This document shows, piece after piece, positions 1 to 8,682 of a stretch of DNA of 15,855 bases. Both the position numbers and the translations under genes were made by a program. The notes under the pieces are model-generated. The model searched no databases and had not been told where the DNA came from. It saw nothing but the letters and a program-made list of their open reading frames with translations. Source of the stretch: JAJKIV01 sp036274195 (GTDB lineage Bacteria > Gemmatimonadota > Gemmatimonadetes > Gemmatimonadales > Gemmatimonadaceae); contig DASUGD010000294.1 of assembly GCA_036274195.1 (NCBI GenBank), positions 1-15,855 on the forward strand. Reading direction: 5' to 3'. Numbering within the stretch: position 1 is the first letter of the stretch; every line of letters starts with the position of its first letter.

Positions 1-93
1 GCGTTGGAATGATGCCTTAGGACTCTGACCCCCCTGCTGGCGCATTCCAACGCGACTGCGTTGGAATGATGAAATTCGACTCTGACCCCCCCC
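1..93. repeat. REP-like intergenic repeat, two direct copies
   Basis: A composite unit occurs twice with a 57-bp period. The first copy starts at 1 and the second at 58. Each has GCGTTGGAATGATG, then six unrelated bases, then GACTCTGACCCCCC (21-34 and 78-91). Between them lies an inverted copy of the first block (43-53). On the minus strand the unit reads as a G-run followed by TCAGAGTC. Similar GGGGTCAGA-type ends are, as I recall, common in repeats dispersed by REP-associated tyrosine transposases (IS200-like Y1 enzymes). No transposase gene is present here, so that link is inference. The repeat sits just upstream of the short-chain dehydrogenase gene and may extend beyond the left window edge. 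Confidence 0.6.
43..68. repeat. Perfect 11-bp inverted repeat with 4-nt loop
   Basis: CATTCCAACGC (43-53) and GCGTTGGAATG (58-68) are exact reverse complements separated by GACT, so either strand can form an 11-bp stem with a tetraloop. A third copy of the arm at 1-11 could pair with 43-53 instead, giving two alternative stems. No T-tract follows, so it does not look like an intrinsic terminator. It is best read as the palindromic core of the REP-like element. Confidence 0.7.
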
Positions 94-128
94 TTTGATC
101 CGCGACCCAGGCGGTCCACTTTCCCCGC

Positions 129-896
129 ATGACCAGCGATCCACGTTTCGACCTGTCGGGGCGAGTGGCCGTCATCACCGGAGCGACCCGCGGCATCGGC
201 CGCGCGATAGCGTTTCAGCTCGGCCGCGCCGGCGCCGCCGTCGTCATCAGCAGCCGCAAGCCGGACGCGGTGTCCGAGACCGTGAAGGCACTCGAGGCCG
301 AGCGCATAACGACGCTGGGTTTCCCGGCGAACGTCGGGCGCCTCGACGAGGCGCGTGCGCTGATCGCTCACGCGACGAGCGAGCTCGGAGGCATCGACAT
401 CCTCGTCAACAACGCCGCGGTGAGCCCGCTCTACGGCCCGTTGACATCGATGACCGAGAGCGCCTTCGACAAGATCATGGCGGTGAACGTCAAGGCCCCG
501 CTCGAGCTGGCGTGTCGCGCGCTGCCGAGCATGGCGGCGCGGGGCGGGGGGGCGATCGTGAACATGTCGAGCGTCGATGGGCTGAGGCCCGACCACGACC
601 TCGCGGTCTACAGCGCCAGCAAGGCCGCGCTCATCTCGCTCACCAAGGCGATGGCGCTCGAGTGGGGCGCACAGAACGTGCGCGCCAACGCGATCTGCCC
701 GGGGCTGATCAAGACCGACTTCAGCGCCCCGATGTGGAGGGACAACTCGGGCGTGGCCGCACAGCTCGCGCGGCAGCCGCTGCCGCGCCTCGGCACACCC
801 GAGGACGTCGCGGGACTCGCGCTGTTTCTGGCGTCGGATGCCGGAAGCTACTGCACCGGCGGGGTGTACGTGGTCGACGGCGGCTGGATGACGTAA
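129..896 (+). CDS. SDR family NADP(H)-dependent oxidoreductase (DHRS4-like)
   Basis: This is a 255-aa classical short-chain dehydrogenase/reductase, a cytosolic enzyme that interconverts a carbonyl and an alcohol with NAD(P)H. The Rossmann motif TGATRGIG is at residues 17-24, the NNAA motif at 94-97, and the catalytic set is N120, S148, Y161 and K165 (YSASK). R21 and the SSRK segment after the second strand suggest NADP(H) preference. The stretch PGLIKTDFS at 191-199 and the following MW resemble animal DHRS4/SDR25C carbonyl reductases. The length is normal for the family. The ATG at 129 has no convincing Shine-Dalgarno, but the protein begins properly just before the first strand. The gene converges on a thiolase 26 bp away, so it is not in that operon. 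A role in oxidising or reducing acyl or ketone intermediates is plausible from the neighbourhood. The substrate cannot be read from sequence. Confidence 0.93.
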   Translation: MTSDPRFDLSGRVAVITGATRGIGRAIAFQLGRAGAAVVISSRKPDAVSETVKALEAERITTLGFPANVGRLDEARALIAHATSELGGIDILVNNAAVSPLYGPLTSMTESAFDKIMAVNVKAPLELACRALPSMAARGGGAIVNMSSVDGLRPDHDLAVYSASKAALISLTKAMALEWGAQNVRANAICPGLIKTDFSAPMWRDNSGVAAQLARQPLPRLGTPEDVAGLALFLASDAGSYCTGGVYVVDGGWMT

Positions 897-922
897 CCGG
901 CGTAGGCCGCAGCGGATCAGCG

Positions 923-2086
923 TTAGGCGGCGACCTCGAAGATCCCGGCGGCGCCCATGCCGCCGCCCACGCACATCGTGACGAGCCCGCGCCCGCCCCC
1001 GCGCCGCTTGAGCTCATGAACGAGCTGGGTGGTCAGCTTGGCGCCCGTCGCGCCGAGCGGGTGGCCGAGCGCGATCGCGCCGCCGTTCACGTTCACGCGG
1101 TCTTCCGGCATGCCGAGCTCGCGCATCGAGGCCAGGATCTGCGACGCGAACGCCTCGTTGAACTCGATGAGGTCGATGTCGGACAGCGACATCCCGGCGA
1201 GGCGCAGGGCCTTGGGCACGGCCTTGATCGGGCCGACGCCCATGATGTCGGGCTCGACGCCGGCCGCCGCAAAGGTCACGAACCGCGCCAGCGGCGTGAC
1301 GCCTAACGCCTCGGCGCGGGCGCGCTGCATGACGACGAGCGCCGCGGCGCCGTCGGAGTACGGGCTCGCGTTGCCCGCCGTCACCGTGCCGCCGACCTTG
1401 AACGCTGGCTGGAGCTTCGCGAGCTTCTCGGCGGTCGTGTCGGCGCGCACGAGCTCGTCGCGGCCGAACTCGACCTGTTCCGCGACTCCCTGTCCGTTCA
1501 CGCGCTCCGCCCGGATCGGGACGATCTGGTCGCCGAAGCGGCCGGCCTGCCACGCGCGCGCGGCCTTCTCGTGACTGCCTAACGCCCACGCATCCTGGTC
1601 GGCACGGCTCACCTGCCACCGCTCCGCCACGCGCTCGGCGGTGAATCCCATCCCGATGTACGACTCCGTCATGGCCGGGTTGAGGCGCGTGTGGAATCCC
1701 GACATGGGGACCTGACTCATCATCTCGACGCCGCCGGCCACGACGGTTTCGGCCATGCCGCTCATGATGGCCTGAGCCGCCATCGCGACGGTCTGAAGAC
1801 CGGACGAGCAGAACCGATTGATCGTCGTCGCCGGCACCTCGACGGGAAAGCCGGCCCGCAGCACCGATAATCGCGCGACATTCAACCCCTGCGATGCCTC
1901 GGGCATGGCACAGCCCCAGAGCACATCGTCGATGTCACTCGGGGCGATCCCGGCGCGGCTCACCGCTGCCTTCAGCACCTCGGCGGAGAGATCGACAGGG
2001 TGGACGTTCGCGAGAGAGCCATCCTTCTTGCCGCGACCGACGGCGGTGCGGACGGCCGAGATGATAACGGCGTCGTTAGGAGCCAT
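923..2086 (-). CDS. fadA: Acetyl-CoA C-acyltransferase (3-ketoacyl-CoA thiolase)
   Basis: This 387-aa cytosolic thiolase catalyses the last step of beta-oxidation, cleaving 3-ketoacyl-CoA with CoA to acetyl-CoA and a shortened acyl-CoA. The acyl-accepting cysteine is C93 in NRFCSSGLQ. NEAF is at 310-313, the GHPLGATGA block at 341-349 gives H342, and the second catalytic cysteine is C372 in TMCVGGGMG. All residues needed for a degradative thiolase are present and the length is typical. The start at 2086 gives MAPNDAVII, which leads straight into the first strand. Only a weak AGG lies upstream. It is downstream of the fused dehydrogenase/hydratase gene on the same strand, as in Bacillus fadN-fadA. 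The 246-bp gap with tandem repeats leaves room for a separate promoter. Its stop codon lies inside the dispersed CGTTAGG motif at 921-927. A biosynthetic acetoacetyl-CoA thiolase is the main alternative; the neighbour makes beta-oxidation more likely. Confidence 0.94.
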   Translation of the reverse strand: MAPNDAVIISAVRTAVGRGKKDGSLANVHPVDLSAEVLKAAVSRAGIAPSDIDDVLWGCAMPEASQGLNVARLSVLRAGFPVEVPATTINRFCSSGLQTVAMAAQAIMSGMAETVVAGGVEMMSQVPMSGFHTRLNPAMTESYIGMGFTAERVAERWQVSRADQDAWALGSHEKAARAWQAGRFGDQIVPIRAERVNGQGVAEQVEFGRDELVRADTTAEKLAKLQPAFKVGGTVTAGNASPYSDGAAALVVMQRARAEALGVTPLARFVTFAAAGVEPDIMGVGPIKAVPKALRLAGMSLSDIDLIEFNEAFASQILASMRELGMPEDRVNVNGGAIALGHPLGATGAKLTTQLVHELKRRGGGRGLVTMCVGGGMGAAGIFEVAA

Positions 2087-2203
2087 GATTGAACCTGAAG
2101 GTGTCCCGCGTGAAAGCTAATCTCCGGTCGTCGTCCCGAGCCCGGTCGCCATTCCTCGCCTCCGCGCCTGCGGCGCTCGGCTCGGCTTGACACGCTTCTC
2201 GCC

Positions 2204-2301
<98 letters not shown>

Positions 2302-2332
2302 TCATCCCCCATCCCGCATCAGTCGCCGTCGC

Positions 2333-4639
2333 CTAATTTCTCAACGGCTTCCCCGTCTTCAGGATGTGCTCGATCCTCTGCTGCGTCTCCTTCGTTCCAA
2401 GCAGCGACAGGAACGCCTCGCGCTCCAGGTCCAGCACGTCCTGCTCGGAGACCTCGCGCGGCGGGCCATCGCCGCCCGCGAGCACGCGCGCGAGCGCGCG
2501 GCCGATGCGGACATCGTGATCACTGGCCTGTCCGCCTTCATGCATCGCCCAGATCGCGTACTCGAGGTTGCCGATCGCCTCCCGCCCGAGAGCGCGAATG
2601 CGACGCGGTGGCGGTGCGACGTAGTCGCGCGCGATATCGAGAACCCGAGCCTTTGCGTCCCCCAGCAGGTGATCCCGATTCATCGAGATACGGTCGCCGT
2701 CGCGGAGGAACCCGAGCTTCCGCGCGTCGAGCGCGCTCGTGCTCGTCGTCGCCATCGCGATCATCTTGAACGCGCGCTTGACCGCCTCGAACGGGTCAGC
2801 CTCCTCGTAGGCCGCGATCTCCTCGCTGAAGCGGAAGAGCAGTTCCTTCGTGCCGCCGCCCGCGGGGATGAGCCCCACGCCAACCTCCACCAGACCGACG
2901 TACAGCTCGGCGTGCGCCTGGACCCGCGACGCGTGAAGCACCATCTCGGCCCCGCCGCCAAGCGTTAGGCCGAACGGTGCCACGACCACGGGAAAGGGTT
3001 TCTTGCGAAGCGACGTCACGAGCCGCTGGAACGACTCCACGCCGGTTTCCAGCGCTTTCCAGTCACCCGCCGCTGCCTGACGAAGCACGAGGGCGAGATC
3101 GGCCCCCGCGGTAAACGTGCGTGGATCGTCGTTCCCGATGATGAGACCCGTATGCCTCCCGCGGTCGGCTCGATCCAGTGCCGCGTCCAGCATCTGCAGC
3201 ACGCCTTCACCGAGCGAGTTCGCCTTGCTGCGGAACTCGAGCAGCAGCACGCCCTCGCCGACGTCGTAGAGCGCGGCATCCGGCGACTGCTCAATGACCC
3301 GGTTGCGCAGGCGCAGCGCGTCGAGGCTCAGATGCCCCGCGAGCTCATCGACCGGCGAGTATTGGCCGACGAACGTCAGGTAGCGCTCACCGTTGCCTGG
3401 GCGTCGATAGAAGCTCTCCTGGGCCGTGCGGAGCAGTGGCGGTTCTCCGAGGCCGAGCGTGAGAAAACCGCCGCGAAGGAACTCGAGCCCGACCGCATCC
3501 ATCTGCTTGAATGGCCCCGCCTCCCATCCATAGCCCCATTCCATCGCGCGATCGACCGACACGATGTCCGACGCGATCTCCGGAGTCTTCGTCAGCGTGT
3601 AATGACTTTCGGAGAGCAGCAGCTTGCGGAGGAACTCCGCGTGACGGCCACCCGCGGTGGTGAGCGCGTGCAGGCGATCGTTGAGCGGCAACCCCTGAAT
3701 GAACTCGAGGTCCTTGAGCACCGGCTTCGTCGCGGGTGCATAGTCGCCGGTTTTCCAGTCGAGCGTGAGGATCTCCTTCCCGACTTTCTTGTAGAACCCC
3801 GCGCCGGTTTTTTCTCCGAGCCGCTTTTCCGCGACGAGTGTGCGTACCCAGTCCGGGAGGACGAAATCCTCACCGGTCGTCGCCGACAGGCCGGTCGCCA
3901 CGTGGGCCAGCACATCCAGTCCCGAGATGTCGCCCGTGCGGAACGTTGCGGATTTGGGCCGGCCAATCAGCGGGCCGGTGAGCGCATCGACTTCGTCGAT
4001 CGTTAGGTCGAGCTCCTGCATGAAGCGAATCGCGCGCAGAAACCCGTGAATGCCAAGACGGTTCGCGATGAAACCGGGCACGTCGCGCGCGATGACGATG
4101 CCCTTGCCCAGCAGCCGCTCGCCGAAGGCCCGGATGGCGGCAACGACTTCCGGGGCCGTTCGCTCGGTCGGTATGACCTCGAGCAGGTGGAGATAGCGCG
4201 GCGGGTTGAAGAAGTGCGTTCCGAGAAACCGACGACGAAACGGCTCCGTTCGCGACTCGACCAACGTGCGGATCGGGATCGCCGACGTATTCGTCGAAAC
4301 GATAGCGGTGGCGTTGATGACGCGTTCGAGCTGTTCGAACAGCTGGCGCTTCGGCACCGGCTGTTCGATGATGGCTTCGATGATCCAGTTGCAGTCCGCC
4401 AGCAACATGAGATCGTCTGCCGTGTTGCCGACCGTGATGAGAGCGGCGCGCTCAGGCGCCATGAACTGCGGTGGCTTGCTTTTCAGCGCCCGTTGGACGC
4501 CGTTGCGGGCAGGGGCGTTCCTGTCCGTTTCCCCGGGGACGTCGAGTAGCACGACCGGGAAACCAGCCGATGCCGCGAGCGCGGCAATGCCCGATCCCAT
4601 GGCGCCGGCGCCAATCACTCCAATCTTGCCGATCCGCAT
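2333..4639 (-). CDS. fadN: 3-hydroxyacyl-CoA dehydrogenase / enoyl-CoA hydratase fusion (FadN type)
   Basis: This 768-aa bifunctional beta-oxidation enzyme hydrates trans-2-enoyl-CoA and oxidises the resulting 3-hydroxyacyl-CoA with NAD+. The dehydrogenase domain comes first: a Rossmann GAGAMG at 10-15, S119 in TNTS, the catalytic pair H142 and E154, and N193 in the helical part. The crotonase-fold hydratase domain spans roughly 455-690. It has the AGADL segment at 511-515 and both catalytic glutamates, E565 (GGGAEM) and E585 (LVEV). This order is opposite to E. coli FadB/FadJ and matches Bacillus subtilis FadN, whose length is also close. A GGAG Shine-Dalgarno sits 6 nt before the ATG at 4639, which supports this start. 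The thiolase partner lies downstream on the same strand. I see no acyl-CoA dehydrogenase (fadE) in the window. Confidence 0.94.
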   Translation of the reverse strand: MRIGKIGVIGAGAMGSGIAALAASAGFPVVLLDVPGETDRNAPARNGVQRALKSKPPQFMAPERAALITVGNTADDLMLLADCNWIIEAIIEQPVPKRQLFEQLERVINATAIVSTNTSAIPIRTLVESRTEPFRRRFLGTHFFNPPRYLHLLEVIPTERTAPEVVAAIRAFGERLLGKGIVIARDVPGFIANRLGIHGFLRAIRFMQELDLTIDEVDALTGPLIGRPKSATFRTGDISGLDVLAHVATGLSATTGEDFVLPDWVRTLVAEKRLGEKTGAGFYKKVGKEILTLDWKTGDYAPATKPVLKDLEFIQGLPLNDRLHALTTAGGRHAEFLRKLLLSESHYTLTKTPEIASDIVSVDRAMEWGYGWEAGPFKQMDAVGLEFLRGGFLTLGLGEPPLLRTAQESFYRRPGNGERYLTFVGQYSPVDELAGHLSLDALRLRNRVIEQSPDAALYDVGEGVLLLEFRSKANSLGEGVLQMLDAALDRADRGRHTGLIIGNDDPRTFTAGADLALVLRQAAAGDWKALETGVESFQRLVTSLRKKPFPVVVAPFGLTLGGGAEMVLHASRVQAHAELYVGLVEVGVGLIPAGGGTKELLFRFSEEIAAYEEADPFEAVKRAFKMIAMATTSTSALDARKLGFLRDGDRISMNRDHLLGDAKARVLDIARDYVAPPPRRIRALGREAIGNLEYAIWAMHEGGQASDHDVRIGRALARVLAGGDGPPREVSEQDVLDLEREAFLSLLGTKETQQRIEHILKTGKPLRN

Positions 4640-4843
4640 GTACGCTCCGAGGTCGAATCGCGGTAGCGCGTGATCCCGAGTACTGCCGCTCGCATCAGCG
4701 CGCCGAAAAGATCAGCACCCGAGCATCGAGACGGAAGGTGCGGGAGAACGGCTGTTGTTGCGCCTGTCGTTGTCACGTCGCACTTGTGTTGCGCGATGCA
4801 CCCGGGAAATACTGCGATCGACACAACGACCCACGGACATCAC
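4640..4843. promoter_or_regulatory. Divergent control region between fadN-like and M1 aminopeptidase genes
   Basis: This 204-bp region lies between two divergent starts and must hold promoters for both. An open frame runs through it in the aminopeptidase frame, but its peptide has no domain character and precedes a signal peptide. I found no strong sigma70-type boxes: TTGTGT (4784-4789) and AATACT (4808-4813), 18 bp apart, are the best weak pair for the + direction. No operator-like palindrome stood out. Confidence 0.35.
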
Positions 4844-7450
4844 ATGTTGCTGACCGCCACCGCTGCCACGTTCGCGCTTGCCGCCATCACCGGCGGCGCA
4901 TATCCGCGTGCCGATTCGCTCCTGGGGACCGGTGTGTCGCGCGCGCTCGCGACCGCGCGTGCAGCCCAGATTCGCGACGTGCGATACGCGCTCTCGTTCG
5001 ACCTGACGGAGCGCGACTCTTCACGCGGAACGATGACGGCGCGCTTCCGTGTCACGAAGCCCGGCGATGTCATCCTCGACTTCCGCGGGCAGCGACTCGG
5101 CAAGGTCGAGGTGAACGGCGCGGTGCTGCTGTCGCCACAGTTCAACGGGGCGCACGTGAGCATCCCGGCGCAGTCCATCGTCACCGGCGAGAACGTCGTG
5201 ACCATGGCGTTCGTCGCGAGGATCGCCGCGGCTGGCGCGAGCATCATTCGCTATCGCGACGCGACCGACGGAGCGGAATACCTGTACACGCTCCTCGTTC
5301 CGGCCGACGCCAATCAGCTCTTCCCGTGCTTCGATCAGCCGGATCTCAAGGCGAAGGTGTCGCTTCGCCTGCGCGCTCCCGCGAATTGGCGCGTGCTCGC
5401 GAACGGCCCGGAGACGTCATCGCGTGGTGCGGATGACGGATACGCGACGGAGCACGAGTTCGCGGAAACGGAGCCCATCAGCACCTACCTCATCGCGTTT
5501 GCCGCAGGTCCCTGGGCAACCGTGACATCGGCATCGAGCAAGCGGCCGATCACGATGTACGTGCGGAAGTCGCGCGCCGCGGAGGCGGAGGGAGACTCGA
5601 TCATCATCGCGAACGACGTGGCGGCGCGGTGGCTCGAGGGCTACTTCGCCCGCCCGTTTCCCTTCAGGAAGCTCGACGTGCTGCTCGCGCCGGCGTTCCC
5701 GTTCGGCGGAATGGAACACCCGGGTGCGATCTTCTACAACGAGGACCGATTCATCTTCCGCGAGCGCCCCACACTCACACAGCGGCTGGGTCGGACGGCA
5801 ACGATCTATCACGAGGTCGCGCATCAGTGGTTCGGCGACCTGGTGACAATGCGCTGGTTCGACGACCTCTGGCTCAAGGAGGGCTTCGCGACGTACATGG
5901 CGGCGAAGATGCAGGCCTCGCTCGACACCGCGTCGGGCGCATGGAAGTCGTTCTATCTGCGCAACAAGCCGCTGGCGTATGCCGTGGATGCGACGCGGGG
6001 CACGACCCCGGTGTGGCAGACGCTCGAGAATCTCGATCAGGCCAAGAGCAACTATGGCGCGATCGTGTACAACAAGGCGCCGTCGGTGCTCAAGCAGCTG
6101 GATTACCTCGTGGGGCCCGATGCGTTCCAGCGCGGACTGCAACGCTTTCTCGCCGCGCACGCGTACGGGAACGCGACGTGGCGCGACCTGCTGTCGGCCG
6201 TTGGGGCCGAGAGCCACCAATCGCTCGATCGCTGGGGCAGGGAGTACATCCTGCGACCCGGCATGCCCGTGATCGACCAGGCGGTCAGCGTGAGTGGCGA
6301 CGGCCGGACGCGCCTCGTGCTTCGCCAGAGGCCCGCGCAAACGCTGTCGGGGACGGATCCCTGGCCCATCCGGACGAGCGTGATCGTCGGTCAGCCCGAC
6401 GGTCGGCTCGTTAGGCTCCGCGTGACGCTCGATGCCGACAGCACCGTCGTCCCGCTGCCGCCGGGTACCGCACCGCCGACGTTCGCCTACGCGAATGCGG
6501 ACGACTATGCGTACGCGCTGGTGCTGCCTGACGAGCGGACGGTCGAGTGGCTCGAGCAGAACATCTCGACCGTGAAGGACTCGTTCCTGCGGGCCATGCT
6601 CTGGGGCGCACTGTGGGACCTGGTGCGTGAAGCTCGGCTCGATCCGGCCCGATTCACCGCGCTCGCCTTGCGCGAGCTGCCCGCCGAGCCGGATGAGCAG
6701 GTCGTCGCTGGCGTGCTGGGACGCGTTGGCCGCGCGATCGTGGCATACCTGCCGGCGGAACGACGCGATTCAGGGCTGGCAAACGTGGAGAAGCTGTTGC
6801 GCCGCGGATCTGCCGATCCCGACCGCCCGTACGGGATACGGAAATCGTACCTCGATACGTACATCCGCGTGGCGGGGACGCCTGCCGCTCTCGCGCACCT
6901 CGATGCGCTGCTCGACAGCGCCGAGGCTGCCGGCGCTCCGCTCCGTGCGCCGACGCGCTGGGCCATCGTCACGGCGCTGATCGAGCGAGAGGCACCATCG
7001 GCCGAGCGGCGTCTCGAGCGCGAGACGCGCGCGGACTCCGGGTCGGAGGGCAAGCGCCGGGCATTCGTCGCCGGCGCCGCACGGCCCGGTGCGGAGACCA
7101 AGAGGGAGTACTTCCGCCGGTACTTCGCCGACGAGTCGCTCAACGAAGACTGGGTGACAGCGAGCCTCGATGCGTTCAACTCGGTACGCCAGTCCGAGCT
7201 GACCCGGCCCTATCTGATTCCGGCGCTCGACTCGCTACAGTGGATTCAGTCGAACCGCCGGATCTTCTTCCTCGGCTCGTGGCTCACGTCGTTCCTGGAC
7301 GGCCAGACGAGCGCCGAATCGCTCGACGCGGTGGACCGATTCCTGAGCGACCACGCCGCTCTGCCGCGGGATCTCCGAGAGAAGATTCTTCAGGCGGAGG
7401 ATGAGCTCGCGCGAACGGTACGGATCAGAGGGGCGACGCGGACGCGTTAG
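4844..7450 (+). CDS. M1 family metallo-aminopeptidase, exported
   Basis: This zinc aminopeptidase (868 aa from this start) removes N-terminal residues from peptides, probably in the periplasm. The first about 20 residues form a signal peptide (MLLTATAATFALAAITGGA). The exopeptidase motif is GGMEH at 288-292, with E291 expected to bind the free amino group. HEVAH at 323-327 plus E346 are the zinc ligands and catalytic glutamate, and Y409 fits the transition-state tyrosine. The C-terminal half, from about 480, looks like the ERAP1-type helical domain. Upstream in-frame starts exist (ATG at 4796 and 4670), but they add a long tail with no domain character before the hydrophobic segment. A weak GGA lies 6 nt before 4844. 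The signal peptide has no basic residue at its very start, so ATG 4796 cannot be excluded. The stop overlaps that of the convergent serine hydrolase by four bases (7447-7450). Confidence 0.92.
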   Translation: MLLTATAATFALAAITGGAYPRADSLLGTGVSRALATARAAQIRDVRYALSFDLTERDSSRGTMTARFRVTKPGDVILDFRGQRLGKVEVNGAVLLSPQFNGAHVSIPAQSIVTGENVVTMAFVARIAAAGASIIRYRDATDGAEYLYTLLVPADANQLFPCFDQPDLKAKVSLRLRAPANWRVLANGPETSSRGADDGYATEHEFAETEPISTYLIAFAAGPWATVTSASSKRPITMYVRKSRAAEAEGDSIIIANDVAARWLEGYFARPFPFRKLDVLLAPAFPFGGMEHPGAIFYNEDRFIFRERPTLTQRLGRTATIYHEVAHQWFGDLVTMRWFDDLWLKEGFATYMAAKMQASLDTASGAWKSFYLRNKPLAYAVDATRGTTPVWQTLENLDQAKSNYGAIVYNKAPSVLKQLDYLVGPDAFQRGLQRFLAAHAYGNATWRDLLSAVGAESHQSLDRWGREYILRPGMPVIDQAVSVSGDGRTRLVLRQRPAQTLSGTDPWPIRTSVIVGQPDGRLVRLRVTLDADSTVVPLPPGTAPPTFAYANADDYAYALVLPDERTVEWLEQNISTVKDSFLRAMLWGALWDLVREARLDPARFTALALRELPAEPDEQVVAGVLGRVGRAIVAYLPAERRDSGLANVEKLLRRGSADPDRPYGIRKSYLDTYIRVAGTPAALAHLDALLDSAEAAGAPLRAPTRWAIVTALIEREAPSAERRLERETRADSGSEGKRRAFVAGAARPGAETKREYFRRYFADESLNEDWVTASLDAFNSVRQSELTRPYLIPALDSLQWIQSNRRIFFLGSWLTSFLDGQTSAESLDAVDRFLSDHAALPRDLREKILQAEDELARTVRIRGATRTR

Positions 7451-8682
7451 GGTTGGCCGTACGCGTCTCGTCTCCAGCCGATGCGCCGGTCCGCGCGAAG
7501 CTGGTCAGGCATTGGCAGAGGTCCCTCCGGCCCATCGGTGATCGACAGCGTCGCGATATCCGCCACGTCGCTCCGCACATCCGCGAGCACGGCAATGGGC
7601 GCAACGCGGGCACTCGGCGCCGCGTGTACCCAGTTCGTCAGCACGATCACGAACATCTGCTGGTCCGGGTCGATCCACAGCGACGTGCCCGTGTAGCCCG
7701 TGTGTCCGTAGGACCGCAGGCCCATGTAGAAGCCGCAGCTCCCGCCACCGACGCACATGTCCCAGCCGAGCGCGCGCGCACCGGGCCCGCGCTTGGTGAA
7801 CCGGGCGACGGTCGTGTCGCTCACGATCCGTACGCCGTTGTACTTACCGCCGTTCAGCATCATCTGGGCGAACACCGCGAGGTCGCTCGCAGTCGCGAAC
7901 AGTCCCGCGTGGCCGGCCACGCCGCCCAGCGCGAAGGCCATGTCATCGTGAACCTCGCCGCGGATCGGGTATCCACGCGACGGATAGTTTTCCGTCGGCG
8001 CGACCCGCGCGCGACGCCCCTTGCCGGGCAGGAACATCGTGTTCTGCAGCCCTAGCCGGCTATAGACGGTCCGCGCGACGAACCGGTCGAGCCGCTCGCC
8101 GGCTATTGCCTCGATCACGAACCCGAGCACATCCGCACCAACGTCCGAATACTCGGTGCGGGTTCCCGGCGGGACCTCGAGCGGCGTTTCGATGATCAGG
8201 CGGCGCGCCTGACGCGCGTTGTGCGCCGCCGCGAGACTGCGACCTGCCGGTAGACCCGAGCGGTGCATCAGCAGGTCGCGAACGGTCACGCGTCCCTTGT
8301 CGCCTCCGCGAAACTGCGGGAGATACCGTGAGACCGGGACGTCGAGCTTCAGCTTCCCTCGGTCATACAGCACCATCGCCGCGGCGCTCGTTGCGACGAC
8401 CTTCGTCAACGACGCGAGATCGTACATCGTCGACTGCACCTGGACGGGCGGCATCCCCCATCCCCACTCCGCAGACCCATACCCCTTTTCCCACACGATC
8501 GCCCCGCGCCTCCCCACCACCACCGCGGCCCCCGGGAAGCCGCCGGCCATCAACCCCTGCTTCACCGCGCGGTCGATGAGCGCCAGTCGCGCGGTATCCA
8601 TCCCCACCTGCGATGGAGGCCGATGGCGCAATACCGTGGTGTCGCCAAGCGCGAGGGCGGTGGCAAGCAGCGTGAGAATCAT
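7447..8682 (-). CDS. Exported serine hydrolase, beta-lactamase fold (PF00144, YbbE/YfeW-like)
   Basis: This 411-aa serine hydrolase has the class C beta-lactamase/DD-peptidase fold. A short N-terminal hydrophobic segment (MILTLLATALALG) indicates export. The nucleophile motif is S91-L-T-K94, the second motif is Y178-S-D where class C enzymes have YxN, and HTG at 327-329 fills the KTG position. The segment at about 250-265 (FALGGVAGHAGLFATA) is characteristic of the YbbE/YfeW group and of the domain fused to some NagZ proteins. Known relatives act on peptidoglycan peptides or esters. A role in antibiotic resistance is not indicated. The gene is divergent from the nucleoside deaminase and convergent with the M1 peptidase. 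The ATG at 8682 has little Shine-Dalgarno signal. The peptide end after about 385 is low-complexity and not clearly part of the fold. Confidence 0.9.
   Translation of the reverse strand: MILTLLATALALGDTTVLRHRPPSQVGMDTARLALIDRAVKQGLMAGGFPGAAVVVGRRGAIVWEKGYGSAEWGWGMPPVQVQSTMYDLASLTKVVATSAAAMVLYDRGKLKLDVPVSRYLPQFRGGDKGRVTVRDLLMHRSGLPAGRSLAAAHNARQARRLIIETPLEVPPGTRTEYSDVGADVLGFVIEAIAGERLDRFVARTVYSRLGLQNTMFLPGKGRRARVAPTENYPSRGYPIRGEVHDDMAFALGGVAGHAGLFATASDLAVFAQMMLNGGKYNGVRIVSDTTVARFTKRGPGARALGWDMCVGGGSCGFYMGLRSYGHTGYTGTSLWIDPDQQMFVIVLTNWVHAAPSARVAPIAVLADVRSDVADIATLSITDGPEGPLPMPDQLRADRRIGWRRDAYGQP

Noticed and set aside
1..93. Direct repeats at the left edge as a CRISPR array
   Set aside because: Only two copies with 6-bp variable parts, an inverted third arm and no spacers of normal length; no cas genes are seen.
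95..1306. 403-aa open frame over the dehydrogenase and the thiolase 3' end
   Set aside because: Arg-rich, low-complexity translation overlapping two well supported genes in other frames.
2366..4549. Several + strand open frames of 150-280 aa opposite the dehydrogenase/hydratase gene
   Set aside because: They mirror a gene with all catalytic residues intact; frames of this size are expected opposite genes at this G+C.
4670..4843. Longer N-terminus for the M1 aminopeptidase (start at 4670)
   Set aside because: It would put about 58 residues without domain character before a signal peptide and leave only 30 bp for the divergent promoter. GTG at 4670 also lacks a ribosome binding site.
7447..8682. 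Serine hydrolase read as an antibiotic-resistance class C beta-lactamase
   Set aside because: The motifs are SLTK, YSD and HTG rather than the AmpC set of SxSK, YAN and KTG, and the sequence resembles the YbbE/YfeW esterase or peptidase group.
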